Notes: generated by a model not told the origin, from the sequence alone. DNA of 64,000 bases from an uncultured Oscillospiraceae bacterium (GCA_934645175.1 CAKUDE010000002.1:1-64000); one strand, 5' to 3'. Numbered from the stretch's first letter, positions 35,257 through 43,996 are shown. Numbers and translations: made by a program.

Positions 35257-35267
35257 ACGTCGATCCC

Positions 35268-35296
35268 CTGCGGCGGGCGGTTTCCGCCCGCCGCAG
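35268..35296. other. Very stable hairpin downstream of pckA
   Basis: 13-bp perfect stem CTGCGGCGGGCGG / CCGCCCGCCGCAG with a TTT loop, 50 bases after the pckA stop on the minus strand. No T-run follows, so it may protect the 3' end rather than terminate alone. Confidence 0.55.
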
Positions 35297-35346
35297 TCAC
35301 GGCTCACCGGTTGCGCGTCCCGCAGGGGTCGCGAACGTCCTTCGTC

Positions 35347-36936
35347 TTACTTCGCCTTCGGGCCGGCGGCGGCGATGTGGGCGGGCATATTCGGGTACTT
35401 CTTTGCGAAGTTCTCCTGGAACATGGCGGCCAGCTTGTTTGCCTGCTCGTCATAGGCGGCCTTGTCTGCCCAGAGGCCGCGTGCGTCGAGCATTTCGTCG
35501 GGCACGTTCGGGCATTTGGTGGGGTAATCGACGTTGAACACGTCGTGATGCTTGAATTCGACATTATCGAAGTCGCCGTTGAGCGCGGCGGAGACCATCG
35601 CGCGGGTATAGGCGAGCTTCATACGCTTGGCGCCGTGCGCGGCGCTGCCGCCTGCCCAGCCGGTGTTGACCAGATAGACCTTTGCGCCGCTTTCGCGGAT
35701 GCGCTTGCCGAGCATCTCGGCATAAACCGACGGATCCATCGGCATGAACGGCTCGCCGAACAGCGTAGAGAAGGTCGGCTGCGGCTCCGTGACGCCGCGC
35801 TCCGTACCGGCCAGCTTGGAGGTGAAGCCGGTGACGAAGTGGTACATTGCCGCGTCTTCATCCAGCCGGGAGATGGGGGGCAGGACGCCGAAGGCATCGG
35901 CCGTCAGGAAGATGACCACCTTCGGAATGCCGCCGACGCCGGGAATGGCGGCGTTGGAGATGTAGTTGATCGGATAGCCGACGCGGGTGTTCTCCGTCAG
36001 GCTGCCGTCGTCAAAGTCGAATTCGCGGGTCTCGTCGTCCATGACGACGTTCTCCACCAGGGAGCCGAAGCGAATGGCGTGGTAGATTTCCGGTTCATTC
36101 TCTTCCTTGAGGTTGATGCACTTGGCATAGCAGCCGCCTTCAATGTTGAAGATGCCTTCGCCGGACCAGCCGTGCTCATCGTCGCCGATAAGCTTGCGGG
36201 CCGGGTCGGCCGACAGCGTGGTCTTGCCGGTGCCGGACAGGCCGAAGAATACGGCTGTTTCGTGCGTCTCGGGATCCATATTGGCCGAGCAGTGCATCGG
36301 CAGGATGTTTTCCTTGGTCAGGACGTAGTTCATCGTGGAGAACACGCTCTTCTTGATTTCGCCGGCATACTGCGAGCCGCAGATGACGATCAGGTGCGCC
36401 TCATAGTCGATCATGATGGCGGCCTCGGAGTTCACGCCGTCGATCACAGGGTCGCACTTGAAGCCGGGCGCGCAGAGGACGGTGTAGTCGGCCTCGCCGT
36501 AGGCGGCAAGCTGCTCCGCATTCGGGCGGATCAGGAGCTGATGGATAAAGAGGTTCTGGCTTGCAAGCTCGTTGACGATGCGGAACTTCTTGGTATGTAC
36601 GGGATCCGCGCCTGCAAAGCCGTCGAAGATAAAGACCTCTCTGCCCTGAAGATAGGCGCAGAGCTTGCCCTTGATGGCGTCGAATTTTTCTTTGGAGATC
36701 GGACGGTTGACCTTGCCCCAGGCAATGTCGTCATGGACGGCGGGGGTATCGACGATGAATTTGTCGTTAGGCGAACGGCCGGTGTATTTGCCGGTGGTGA
36801 CGACGAGTGCGCCGGTATTGCTCAGCTTGCCCTCGCCGCGGCGCAGCGCGGCCTCGACGAGCTGTGCAGGACCGAGATTGCGGTAGACCGCCTTAGGCGC
36901 AAGAATGCCCAGCTTTTCCAGTCCGTAGGTTTCCAT
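35347..36936 (-). CDS. pckA: Phosphoenolpyruvate carboxykinase (ATP)
   Basis: Interconverts oxaloacetate plus ATP with PEP, CO2 and ADP; in gut anaerobes it often runs toward oxaloacetate. The 529 residues carry the ATP-type signature: the kinase loop GLSGTGKTTLSADPARKLIG, ICGSQYAGEIKKSVFSTMNY, the EGGCYAKCINL metal site and NYISNAAIPGVGG. Start 36936 has AGGAGGTTATTTT ahead; the long upstream extension of the frame is not coding. Single-gene unit. The 250-base gap before the divergent lipoprotein gene includes a small CCGGAG/CTCCGG hairpin. Confidence 0.97.
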   Translation of the reverse strand: METYGLEKLGILAPKAVYRNLGPAQLVEAALRRGEGKLSNTGALVVTTGKYTGRSPNDKFIVDTPAVHDDIAWGKVNRPISKEKFDAIKGKLCAYLQGREVFIFDGFAGADPVHTKKFRIVNELASQNLFIHQLLIRPNAEQLAAYGEADYTVLCAPGFKCDPVIDGVNSEAAIMIDYEAHLIVICGSQYAGEIKKSVFSTMNYVLTKENILPMHCSANMDPETHETAVFFGLSGTGKTTLSADPARKLIGDDEHGWSGEGIFNIEGGCYAKCINLKEENEPEIYHAIRFGSLVENVVMDDETREFDFDDGSLTENTRVGYPINYISNAAIPGVGGIPKVVIFLTADAFGVLPPISRLDEDAAMYHFVTGFTSKLAGTERGVTEPQPTFSTLFGEPFMPMDPSVYAEMLGKRIRESGAKVYLVNTGWAGGSAAHGAKRMKLAYTRAMVSAALNGDFDNVEFKHHDVFNVDYPTKCPNVPDEMLDARGLWADKAAYDEQANKLAAMFQENFAKKYPNMPAHIAAAGPKAK

Positions 36937-37183
36937 AAAATAACCTCCTATTAAACAATAAAACTTGACCGATTGATCCGGAGAAGCTCCGGTATGGGCG
37001 GAAGCCCAACTTCCACCGTGACCATTGTAGCACGCCGCGATGCAAATTTCCACACCTATTTTGCAAATTTTTTGTTGCAAAACGGCGGAATATTCGCGAA
37101 ATATGTATTTTTATACGGAACAAATCATACACCGGGCAAAACGACGGTTTTTCGGCCTCGTAAAACGCGAAAGACGAGCAGGC

Positions 37184-37212
37184 TTGACATTCGCGCTGTA
37201 AAATGATATAAT
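37184..37212 (+). promoter_or_regulatory. Consensus promoter of the 37267 lipoprotein gene
   Basis: TTGACA, 17-base spacer, TATAAT, both perfect. The start codon is 55 bases downstream. Confidence 0.9.
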
Positions 37213-37266
37213 CACCGGGCAGTCCGCAGGGAGAACGAAATGCAGAGATACAGGGAGGATTGAGCC

Positions 37267-38514
37267 ATGCAAAAACGGCTGCTTGCACCGCTTCTGCTGT
37301 TTGTGGCGCTTTTGCTTTGCACCGCCTGCCGGGAGCTGCCGTGGGACGGTACGGACGAACCCTCCGCACACTGTTCGCTCCGGATTCTGGATGCGGCGGA
37401 CGGCACGCTTCTGCGCACGCTGACCGTCGCCTCCGGGGAAGCGCCCGCGCCGGAGATGCCGCAGCGTGAGGGCGAAGAATTTGTCGGTTTTTTCGCCGAT
37501 GCCGGACTGCGGGAGCCCTTTGACGGCAGCCGTCCCCTCACGGAGGATGGAACGATCTATGCCGCATGGCGCACACCGCTGGAGGACACGCGCGCATGGA
37601 TGCTCGCCGGTTCTCTGCGCGCTTACCCGGAGAACAATGACGGGCGCGTCTGGCCGCAGGATGCCTTTCTTTTGCAGCGGACGGCGCACAACACCTTTGA
37701 GATCACGGCCGATCTGTACGCGGGCGACGAGTTTACGCTCGCCGTTATTGAGCCGGACGAGATCAGAAGCGCCTCGGTCGGCGCGGAGGCGCTGGAGGCG
37801 GCGGACGGTCTGCTGCTGGCCGGAGCGGAAAACCGCATCCGTGTCCGGCAGTCCGGAAAATACAGGATCACACTGATGACGGACCGGAAAACGGCCGCTC
37901 TGTGCCGCATCCGCTGCCTACGCGTCGGAAAAGCGGAGCAGCACCTGCCCGAGGAGGCAGACATCCGCCTGTGGGCGTCCTTCCTGAACTGGGACTTCCG
38001 TCCCATGCAGCGCGACGGCGACAGCCTGACGTGGTACTGTGAGGTGGAGGTTCCGGCGGGCGGCGGCGAGTACCTGATCAAAAACTCCGCCGACGGCACG
38101 GTGTATACCGACCGACAGTCCGCCTGCCGGCTCGAGGAGGGACGGCAGCTTGTTGTGCTGACGCTGGCGCGTATTGAGGGCGAGCTGTACGCCGTCGATA
38201 TTTCGGCGCAGCCGCCGGAGTACTACCTCGTCCTTGCGGGCAGCGAGGATGACGCGGATGCGTGGCTTCGCCTGCGCCGGAGGGACGACGGGACATACGC
38301 CCGCGACGTGCGTTTTACCGAGGACGACATGAACGGCGACGGCAGTGTTTCCTTCCGCATTTTTTACGGTACCGAGGATTTTGTGCCGCAGGCGTGGCGT
38401 TTTGGTGGGGCGGACGGTCGTCCCTGCACTGCCGCACCGGGTGAGTACACCGTCGTATTTGACCCGCAGACCGGCGCGGTGCGTGTGGTTCCGTGCGATG
38501 AAGAGATATGGTGA
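37267..38514 (+). CDS. Exported lipoprotein with InlB-like segment, function unknown
   Basis: 415-residue protein. The lipoprotein signal ends LFVALLLCTACREL (cysteine ~21). Residues ~35-93 look like a degenerate InlB-type repeat (SLRILDAADGTLLRTL ... GEEFVGFFADAGLREPF ... GTIYAAW), recalling the single InlB repeat of the lipoprotein at 9539. The rest consists of beta-rich stretches: LWASFLNWDFRPMQRDGDSL, then YLVLAGSEDDADAWLRLRRR with ARDVRFTEDDMNGDGSVSF. These resemble carbohydrate-binding or SusE/F-like folds only loosely. No enzyme motif is visible. GGAGG lies eight bases before the ATG. It is a single gene with an excellent promoter. Confidence 0.75.
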   Translation: MQKRLLAPLLLFVALLLCTACRELPWDGTDEPSAHCSLRILDAADGTLLRTLTVASGEAPAPEMPQREGEEFVGFFADAGLREPFDGSRPLTEDGTIYAAWRTPLEDTRAWMLAGSLRAYPENNDGRVWPQDAFLLQRTAHNTFEITADLYAGDEFTLAVIEPDEIRSASVGAEALEAADGLLLAGAENRIRVRQSGKYRITLMTDRKTAALCRIRCLRVGKAEQHLPEEADIRLWASFLNWDFRPMQRDGDSLTWYCEVEVPAGGGEYLIKNSADGTVYTDRQSACRLEEGRQLVVLTLARIEGELYAVDISAQPPEYYLVLAGSEDDADAWLRLRRRDDGTYARDVRFTEDDMNGDGSVSFRIFYGTEDFVPQAWRFGGADGRPCTAAPGEYTVVFDPQTGAVRVVPCDEEIW

Positions 38515-38559
38515 ACAGACGATCGTAAGAAATGTTTGCAAAAAATTCATATTTGCATC

Positions 38560-38588
38560 TTGACACGCTCGTTGTGCCGTGCTAAAAT
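38560..38588 (+). promoter_or_regulatory. Strong promoter of the orphan RNA candidate
   Basis: TTGACA, 17-base spacer, TAAAAT. It stands after an A+T-rich stretch and points into a region with no convincing protein gene. Confidence 0.85.
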
Positions 38589-38593
38589 ACAGC

Positions 38594-38786
38594 ATAACGG
38601 AGCAGGAAACGCAAATGCGGCGCGCAGGGTTCTGCGCGATCGGCCTTGGGGTGCAAGCCCCGCAGCTCCCGACCCGCGGCAGCGTTATGCCGCGCACCGA
38701 ATTTACATTCTCTCCTTTTAAAAGCCCTTTTTACCCCTAGCGCAGCGCCCGGCCGGGATTTCCCGACCGGGCGCTTGCCCTTTTAC
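38594..38786 (+). ncRNA. Candidate structured non-coding RNA (unidentified)
   Basis: The expected transcript starts at about 38594-38596, exactly at the edge of a closing stem: GCATAACG (38592-38599) is the perfect complement of CGTTATGC (38683-38690). Inside are GGAGC / GCTCC (38599 and 38665), a 7-bp hairpin CGCGCAG-GGTT-CTGCGCG (38621-38638) and GGGG-TGCAAG-CCCC (38648-38661). A U/A-rich tail follows, then a terminator at 38744-38786. The layout suggests a compact RNA of about 100 bases plus tail. I compared it from memory with 6S, SRP, tmRNA, RNase P and common riboswitches and could not match it. A 41-codon frame with a weak ribosome site overlaps it and is the main alternative. Confidence 0.5.
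38744..38786 (+). terminator. Terminator of the orphan RNA candidate
   Basis: AGCGCCCGG / CCGGGCGCT stem extended by GGGA/TCCC, then TTGCCCTTTT. Confidence 0.8.
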
Positions 38787-38799
38787 ACCGGTCTTACGC

Positions 38800-39140
38800 G
38801 GTCTGTACCGGCAAGCCGTGGCAATCTGCCGACGTGTCATTGTGAGACGGCAGGAACAATATGTCATTGTGAGGGTAGCAGGAACGATATGTCATTGCGA
38901 AACCCCGCAGGGGTCGTGGCAATCTCATATACCGACAACTGTCATTGCGAGGGCGGCTTCGCCGCCCGTGGCAATCTCGTGCAAGACCCGACTTTAGATT
39001 GCCGCGTCGGGCTTGCGCCCTCCTCGCAATGACACAGGGGAGAGGACGCCGCTCCGCTCCTCGCAATGACACGTTGGTGAGAGTGCCGTGCCGACCTTCT
39101 TTGCAATGATATGTGAGTGGCAGATTTTCCCCGCAATGAC
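38800..39140. repeat. Dispersed REP/MITE-like repeat cluster 10
   Basis: A complete unit (GGGCGGC hairpin, spacer CGTGCAAGACCCGACTTT, GGGCTTGCGCCC hairpin) among half-units, several decayed (TCATTGTGAG, TTGCAATGAT). No gene is supported in this stretch. Confidence 0.88.
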
Positions 39141-39148
39141 GGATATGC

Positions 39149-39175
39149 AAAAAGCCTCCCAAACGGGAGGCTTTT
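39149..39175. terminator. Terminator of secG (bidirectional)
   Basis: AAAAGCCTCCC / GGGAGGCTTTT with an AAAC loop. On the minus strand it follows the secG stop by about 20 bases and ends in TTTTTG. Confidence 0.9.
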
Positions 39176-39191
39176 GATTTGATCGGAAAAA

Positions 39192-39437
39192 TCAGCCTGC
39201 GGCGTAGAGCAGGGAGACGAACAGCGTCAGCAGGACGAAAGCTGCCGCAACCCACTTGGTCGCGCGCTGCAGCTTGGCGTCGAGCGTGGCGGCCTGACCC
39301 TTGCCGAGGAAATTGTCCGCATTGCCGGCCAGAACGCCGAGACCGCTTTCCTTGCTGGACTGGAGCAGGACGATCACGGACAGGACAACGCAGGAAATGA
39401 GCTGGCAAACCAGCAGAATGATCTTAACAGCACCCAT
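39192..39437 (-). CDS. secG: Preprotein translocase subunit SecG
   Basis: Small accessory membrane subunit of the SecYEG channel. The 81 residues have two spans (IILLVCQLISCVVLSVIVLL and WVAAAFVLLTLFVSLLY) around the family motif LLQSSKESGLGVLAGNADNF with FLGKGQAATLDAKLQRAT. Start 39437 follows GGAGGTTACT; the longer frame includes the leader and has no signal of coding. It is a single-gene unit with its own promoter and terminator. In many Firmicutes rnr or smpB follow secG; here they do not. Confidence 0.92.
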   Translation of the reverse strand: MGAVKIILLVCQLISCVVLSVIVLLQSSKESGLGVLAGNADNFLGKGQAATLDAKLQRATKWVAAAFVLLTLFVSLLYAAG

Positions 39438-39521
39438 AGTAACCTCCAAAAAGCCGCGCTTTCGGCTGGCGGCGCGCCGGAATCCGATTCTTACGAACAG
39501 TAAGTACAAACAGTACCTCTG

Positions 39522-39550
39522 ATTCTAGCATGAAGCGGCCCAAAAATCAA
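39522..39550 (-). promoter_or_regulatory. Promoter of secG
   Basis: On the minus strand: TTGATT, 17-base spacer, TAGAAT. The ~80-base leader holds a CTTAC/GTAAG hairpin and, just before the ribosome site, AGCCG / CGGCT followed by TTTT. Confidence 0.78.
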
Positions 39551-39572
39551 GCACTTTTTTCGATTTTCGGCT

Positions 39573-40694
39573 TTATTTTGTCGCCCAGTTTCCCGTGGCG
39601 GCACAGGTCAGGTAGGCGTTGATGAAGCCGTCGATCTCGCCGTCCATCACGGCGCTGATGTTTGTGCTTTCAAAGCCGGTGCGCGTGTCCTTGGCAAGCG
39701 TGTAGGGCATGAACACATAGGAGCGGATCTGGCTGCCCCATTCGATCTTCTGCTGCACGCCCTTGATGTCGGAGATCTTCTCCAGATGCTCGCGCTCCTT
39801 GATTTCGATGAGCTTGGAGCGAAGCATCCGCATACAGGTCTCCTTGTTTTGGAACTGGTCGCGCTGCGTCTGGCAGGAGACGACGATGCCCGTCGGCTTA
39901 TGGATCAGACGCACGGCGGAGGACGTTTTGTTGATATGCTGGCCGCCTGCGCCGGAGGAGCGGTAGACCTGCATTTCAATGTCCTCCGGGCGAATCTCAA
40001 CCTCCACGTTGTCGTCGATCTCCGGAATAACCTCTACGGCGGAGAATGATGTGTGGCGGCGCCCCGCGGCGTCGAAGGGGGAGATGCGTACCAGACGGTG
40101 CACGCCCGCTTCGCCCTTGAGGAAGCCGAAGGCGTTCTCACCCTCGATCATGATATCGGCGGACTTCAGGCCGGCTTCGTCGCCGTCGAGGTAGTCCAGA
40201 ATTTTATAGGTGTAGCCGTGTGCTTCCGCCCAGCGGGTATACATCCGGTAGAGCATATAGCACCAGTCCTGCGCTTCGGTGCCGCCCGCGCCCGCGTGGA
40301 AGGACAGAAGCGCGTTGTTGGCGTCGTACTCGCCGGTGAGCAGCGTTTCCAGACGTGCCTCCTCCATCGCGGCGACGAGCTTGTCATAGCCCTCGGTCAG
40401 CTCCGCAAGCATGGAGTCGTCGTTTTCCTCCAACGCCATTTCGCAGATGGTCATCAGGTCGTCCCACGACGAGACCATCGCCTGATACTTGTCGCGCCGA
40501 TGCTCCAGCTGCTTTGTGCGCATTACGGCCTTCTGCGAGCGGGCGGGATCGTCCCAGAAGCCGGGCGATTCGGCCATTGCGTGCAGGCGCTCCAGCTCGT
40601 CGAGCATGGCCTGCGGCAAAAACGCCGCGCGCAGCTCGGTGAGCTTCGGCTTGATGTCGTTCAGTTTTGTTTTATATTCTTCAAATTGGATCAT
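39573..40694 (-). CDS. prfB: Peptide chain release factor 2
   Basis: Reads UGA and UAA stop codons and triggers peptide release. The 373 residues include the GGQ motif in YRSSGAGGQHINKTSSAVRL (~residues 240-259) and the PCRF domain before it. The usual programmed +1 frameshift near codon 25 is absent: the N-terminal region (LTELRAAFLPQAMLDEL) runs through in one frame with no internal UGA. The Ser-Pro-Phe recognition tripeptide of RF2 is probably the RISPFDAAG segment. GGAG lies about 11 bases before the ATG. It follows wecB after 67 bases on the same strand and may share its transcript. Confidence 0.95.
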   Translation of the reverse strand: MIQFEEYKTKLNDIKPKLTELRAAFLPQAMLDELERLHAMAESPGFWDDPARSQKAVMRTKQLEHRRDKYQAMVSSWDDLMTICEMALEENDDSMLAELTEGYDKLVAAMEEARLETLLTGEYDANNALLSFHAGAGGTEAQDWCYMLYRMYTRWAEAHGYTYKILDYLDGDEAGLKSADIMIEGENAFGFLKGEAGVHRLVRISPFDAAGRRHTSFSAVEVIPEIDDNVEVEIRPEDIEMQVYRSSGAGGQHINKTSSAVRLIHKPTGIVVSCQTQRDQFQNKETCMRMLRSKLIEIKEREHLEKISDIKGVQQKIEWGSQIRSYVFMPYTLAKDTRTGFESTNISAVMDGEIDGFINAYLTCAATGNWATK

Positions 40695-40761
40695 ATTCTT
40701 CGTCGCTCCGATGTTCAATCTCCTGTAATACTGTCGCCGTCCCGGCGCGGGCCGCAGGGGT

Positions 40762-41910
40762 TCACGGCAGGAAGTCCTCCGGTTTTTCGGCACGCAGGCC
40801 GAATTTCCACGCAATCGCGTCGGCAATGCGCGCGCAGGCGCGCCCGTCGCCGTAGGGGTTCACGGCGTGCGCCATCGAGTTGTAAACGGCGGGGTCGTTG
40901 AGCAGTGCATTCGCCAGGCGCAGCACCTCGCCGTATTCCACCCCGGCCAGCTTCACCGTGCCGGCGGCGACGGCCTCCGGCCGTTCCGTTTCCCGGCGCA
41001 GCACCAGCACGGGCTTGCCCAGTGCGGGCGCTTCCTCCTGCAAACCGCCGGAATCGGTCATGACAAACCGGCTCCGGGCGAGCAGGTTGTGCATCTGCTC
41101 CACATCCAGCGGCTCGATCAGATGAACGCGCTCCCGTCCGCCCAGCTCCGCGGCGGCGCATTCGCGCACGGCGGGGCTGAGGTGCACCGGATAGACCAGC
41201 TCGACCTGCGGATTTCCACGCACGAAATCGGCGGCGGCGCGGAGAATATCGTGCATCGGCTTGCCGTAGTTTTCGCGGCGGTGGCAGGTCAGGACGACCA
41301 CGCTCCGCGCCTCGAAGTCCAGTGCGCGAAGCGCCGGATCGGCAAAGACGAAATCGGGACGCACGGTGGTTTGCATGGCGTCGATGACGGTGTTTCCCGT
41401 GACGAAAATGTCGCCCATCACGGCCTCGCGGCGCAGATTTTCCGCGTTCGCGCGGGTCGGGGAGAAGTGCAGCCGCGCGATGTCGCCGACAAGCGTGCGG
41501 TTCATCTCCTCCGGGAAGGGAGAATACGGATCGTAGGTACGCAGGCCGGCCTCGACATGGCCGACGGGAATCCTGTGATAAAACGCCGCCAGCGCGCCGG
41601 CAAAGGTGGTGGAGGTGTCGCCGTGGACGAGCACCAGATCGGGCTGCGCCCGCGCGAGCACATCGTCCATGCCCTGAAGCGCACGGGTGGTAATGGAGGA
41701 AAGCGTCTGCTGCTTCTGCATGATGTTCAGGTCATACTGCGCCTCCAGGCGGAAGATCTGCATCACGGAGTCCAGCATCTCGCGGTGCTGCCCCGTCAGG
41801 CAGCACAGGCTCTCAATCCCCGGCCGCGCGGCAAGCGTGCGAACCAGGGGCGCCATTTTGATGGCTTCCGGCCGTGTGCCGAAGACGGAAAGGACTTTAA
41901 TTTGTTTCAT
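40762..41910 (-). CDS. wecB: UDP-N-acetylglucosamine 2-epimerase (non-hydrolysing)
   Basis: Converts UDP-GlcNAc to UDP-ManNAc, a precursor of wall teichoic acid linkage units and other envelope glycans. The 382 residues begin IKVLSVFGTRPEAIKMAPLV, the family hallmark; LVLVHGDTSTTFAGALAAFY, HVEAGLRTYDPYSPFPEE and TDSGGLQEEAPALGKPVLVL follow. Start 41910 is inside the end of the tagO-like gene (14-base overlap), so the two are coupled, consistent with one polymer pathway. An alternative longer start is not supported. Confidence 0.94.
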   Translation of the reverse strand: MKQIKVLSVFGTRPEAIKMAPLVRTLAARPGIESLCCLTGQHREMLDSVMQIFRLEAQYDLNIMQKQQTLSSITTRALQGMDDVLARAQPDLVLVHGDTSTTFAGALAAFYHRIPVGHVEAGLRTYDPYSPFPEEMNRTLVGDIARLHFSPTRANAENLRREAVMGDIFVTGNTVIDAMQTTVRPDFVFADPALRALDFEARSVVVLTCHRRENYGKPMHDILRAAADFVRGNPQVELVYPVHLSPAVRECAAAELGGRERVHLIEPLDVEQMHNLLARSRFVMTDSGGLQEEAPALGKPVLVLRRETERPEAVAAGTVKLAGVEYGEVLRLANALLNDPAVYNSMAHAVNPYGDGRACARIADAIAWKFGLRAEKPEDFLP

Positions 41911-42961
41911 TTTTATCCTCCCGAGGCGGTTCTCTGCGCTTCCCGGCAAAAATGCGCACGCCGACAAAGCCTGCCAGCAGCAGCGCGGCAAGGAACACCA
42001 GCGCCTGTACGAGGCCGTTGCCCGTCAGTACAACGGCGGCAAGGCCGAGCATGGCGGAAATCAGGTAGCAGATGGCGACGGCCTGCTTCTGCGAAAAGCC
42101 GAGGTCGATGAGCTTGTGGTGCATATGGCTGCGGTCCGCGTGCATGGGGCTGACGCCGTGGCTGACGCGGCGGATGACCGCATAGCAGATGTCGAAGATC
42201 GGCAGACCGAGCACAAGGAAGGGCGCGGCAAAGGAAATGGCCGCATAGGTTTTGAACAGGCCGTAGATGGACACGGAGGAGAGCACAAAGCCGAGGAAGG
42301 TCGAGCCGGTGTCGCCCATGAAGATCTTGGCCGGGTTGAAATTATAGGGGATAAAGCCGATGCAGGCGCCCGCGACGGCTGCCAGCAGGATCGCCGATTC
42401 GCCGGCGCTGCCGCCCGGCATGGCCAGCAGCGCCACGATGAGCATACTGCTCGCGCAGATGGCGCATACTCCCGCTGCCAGACCGTCCAGGCCGTCGATA
42501 AAGTTGACGGCGTTTGTCAGCGCGACGATCCACAGCACGCTGACCGGATAGGACAGCCACAGCGGAAGCTGCCAGCCGGAAATGTGCTCGATGCGGCAGC
42601 CGTGCAGCGTGACGACGATAGCCGCGCCGATCTGCACGAGGAACTTCAGCCCCGCGTGCAGATCGTAGATGTCGTCGAAAATGCCGAGGATCGCGATGAT
42701 TCCCGCGCCGATCAGGATGCCGCGCACCTCGCGGTCGATGTCCAGAAAGAGCAGTACGGCCGTGAGGAAGCCGAGGATAATTGCCAGTCCGCCCATGCGC
42801 GGGATGGGGTGGTCGTGCATTCGCCGCCCGTCGCGCGGCACATCGACCGCGCCGAGCTTTTTGGCGAGCCACTTGGCAAGCGGCGTGGTCGCGGCGGCAA
42901 CCGCCAGTGCGCACAGCACCGTCCGGAGGATCTTCAGCAGAAACGTGGCATCGAGTGTCAT
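41897..42961 (-). CDS. tagO: Undecaprenyl-phosphate N-acetylglucosaminyl-1-phosphate transferase (TagO/WecA-like)
   Basis: Starts lipid-linked glycan synthesis by moving GlcNAc-1-phosphate to undecaprenyl phosphate. The 354-residue membrane protein of the MraY/WecA family has about ten spans, the DDxxD-type region IIAILGIFDDIYDL, NAVNFIDGLDGLAAG, the PYNFNPAKIFMGDTGSTFLG catalytic loop and the HMHHKLIDLGFSQKQ carbohydrate-recognition loop typical of GlcNAc/TagO rather than MraY enzymes. AGGAG precedes the ATG. It lies 18 bases after trpS and overlaps wecB. Confidence 0.92.
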   Translation of the reverse strand: MTLDATFLLKILRTVLCALAVAAATTPLAKWLAKKLGAVDVPRDGRRMHDHPIPRMGGLAIILGFLTAVLLFLDIDREVRGILIGAGIIAILGIFDDIYDLHAGLKFLVQIGAAIVVTLHGCRIEHISGWQLPLWLSYPVSVLWIVALTNAVNFIDGLDGLAAGVCAICASSMLIVALLAMPGGSAGESAILLAAVAGACIGFIPYNFNPAKIFMGDTGSTFLGFVLSSVSIYGLFKTYAAISFAAPFLVLGLPIFDICYAVIRRVSHGVSPMHADRSHMHHKLIDLGFSQKQAVAICYLISAMLGLAAVVLTGNGLVQALVFLAALLLAGFVGVRIFAGKRREPPREDKNETN

Positions 42962-42979
42962 GGCAATGCGTCTCCTGTC

Positions 42980-43996
42980 TCAGCGGGCGACAAAGCCCAC
43001 TTTTTTATAAACCTTGCGCAGTGTTTTTTCGGCAAAGTACGACGCTTTCTGTGCGCCGTTTTCGCAGACGGACTGCAAATACGCCTTGTCCGCCAGCAGA
43101 CGCTGCGTTTCCTCGCGGATGGGGCGCAGCAGCTCCACGACGGACTCGCCGACGGCGGTCTTGAACTCGCCGTAGCCGCGGCCGTCAAACTCCCGCTCGA
43201 TTTCGGCATAGCTGCGGCCGGTGGCGGCGGAATAGATGGTCATCAGATTGGAAACGCCCTTTTTGTGCTCCGGGTCGTAGCGCACACAGGCGTCGCAGTC
43301 GGTAATGGCGCGCTTGAACAGGCGCATGATATCCTCCGGCTTGTCCATCAGTGTCACGCGGCCGGGATCGTCCGCCTCGCTTTTAGACATCTTCGCCTCG
43401 GGATTGACCAGACTCATAATGCGCGCGCCGACCTTCGGAACATAGGCCTCCGGCAGCTTGAAGGTCTCGCCGTAGATACCGTTGAAGCGGCGGGCAATAT
43501 CGCGCGTCAGCTCGACGTGCTGCTTCTGATCCTCGCCGACGGGCACAAGGTCCGCCTGATAGAGCAGGATATCGGCCGCCATCAGCGCCGGGTAGGTAAA
43601 CAGGCCGCCGTTGATATTGTCGGCATTTTTTGCGCTCTTATCCTTGAACTGTGTCATGCGGCTCAGCTCGCCGAACATGGCGTAGCAGTTGAGCACCCAG
43701 CCCAGCTCCGCGTGCTGATGCACATGGCTCTGGAAGAAGATGGTGTTCTTCTCCGGATCGATGCCGCAGGCGATATACTGCGCAAGCTGCGCCAGCGAGC
43801 GGCGGCGCAGATCGGCCGGATTCTGCCGGACGGTAATCGCGTGCAGATCGGCCATGAAGTAGAAGCAGTCGAATTCTTCGGCGCGGTCCTTCCAGTTGCG
43901 GATCGCCCCTAAATATGATCCGAGTGTCAGGTCGCCCGAGGGCTTGATGCCCGAAAGCATCCGTTTTTTTGTCACGTTTTGTTGCGTATCAGCCAC
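42980..43996 (-). CDS. trpS: Tryptophanyl-tRNA synthetase
   Basis: Class I synthetase that charges tRNA-Trp. The 338 residues show the HIGH-like motif as SGIKPSGDLTLGSYLGA and the KMSKS loop as NPEAKMSKSEADDPGRV, with the DLHAIT and YQADLVPVGEDQKQHVELTRDI active-site strands. It uses a GTG start placed seven bases after AAGGAGG. Its leader is only about 40 bases, so no T-box is present. First gene of the run trpS-tagO-wecB. Confidence 0.96.
   Translation of the reverse strand: MADTQQNVTKKRMLSGIKPSGDLTLGSYLGAIRNWKDRAEEFDCFYFMADLHAITVRQNPADLRRRSLAQLAQYIACGIDPEKNTIFFQSHVHQHAELGWVLNCYAMFGELSRMTQFKDKSAKNADNINGGLFTYPALMAADILLYQADLVPVGEDQKQHVELTRDIARRFNGIYGETFKLPEAYVPKVGARIMSLVNPEAKMSKSEADDPGRVTLMDKPEDIMRLFKRAITDCDACVRYDPEHKKGVSNLMTIYSAATGRSYAEIEREFDGRGYGEFKTAVGESVVELLRPIREETQRLLADKAYLQSVCENGAQKASYFAEKTLRKVYKKVGFVAR

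Noticed and set aside
38615..38740. 41-codon open frame over the RNA candidate
   Set aside because: Its ribosome site is weak, codon use is unlike neighbours and it spans strong hairpins; kept only as an alternative in the ncRNA entry.
39192..39437. Toxin or antitoxin
   Set aside because: The small membrane protein has the SecG motif and length; a toxin reading is not needed.
41687..43912. 741-codon plus-strand frame opposite wecB, tagO and trpS
   Set aside because: It is a shadow of three well-conserved genes and runs across their boundaries, which a real gene would not do.
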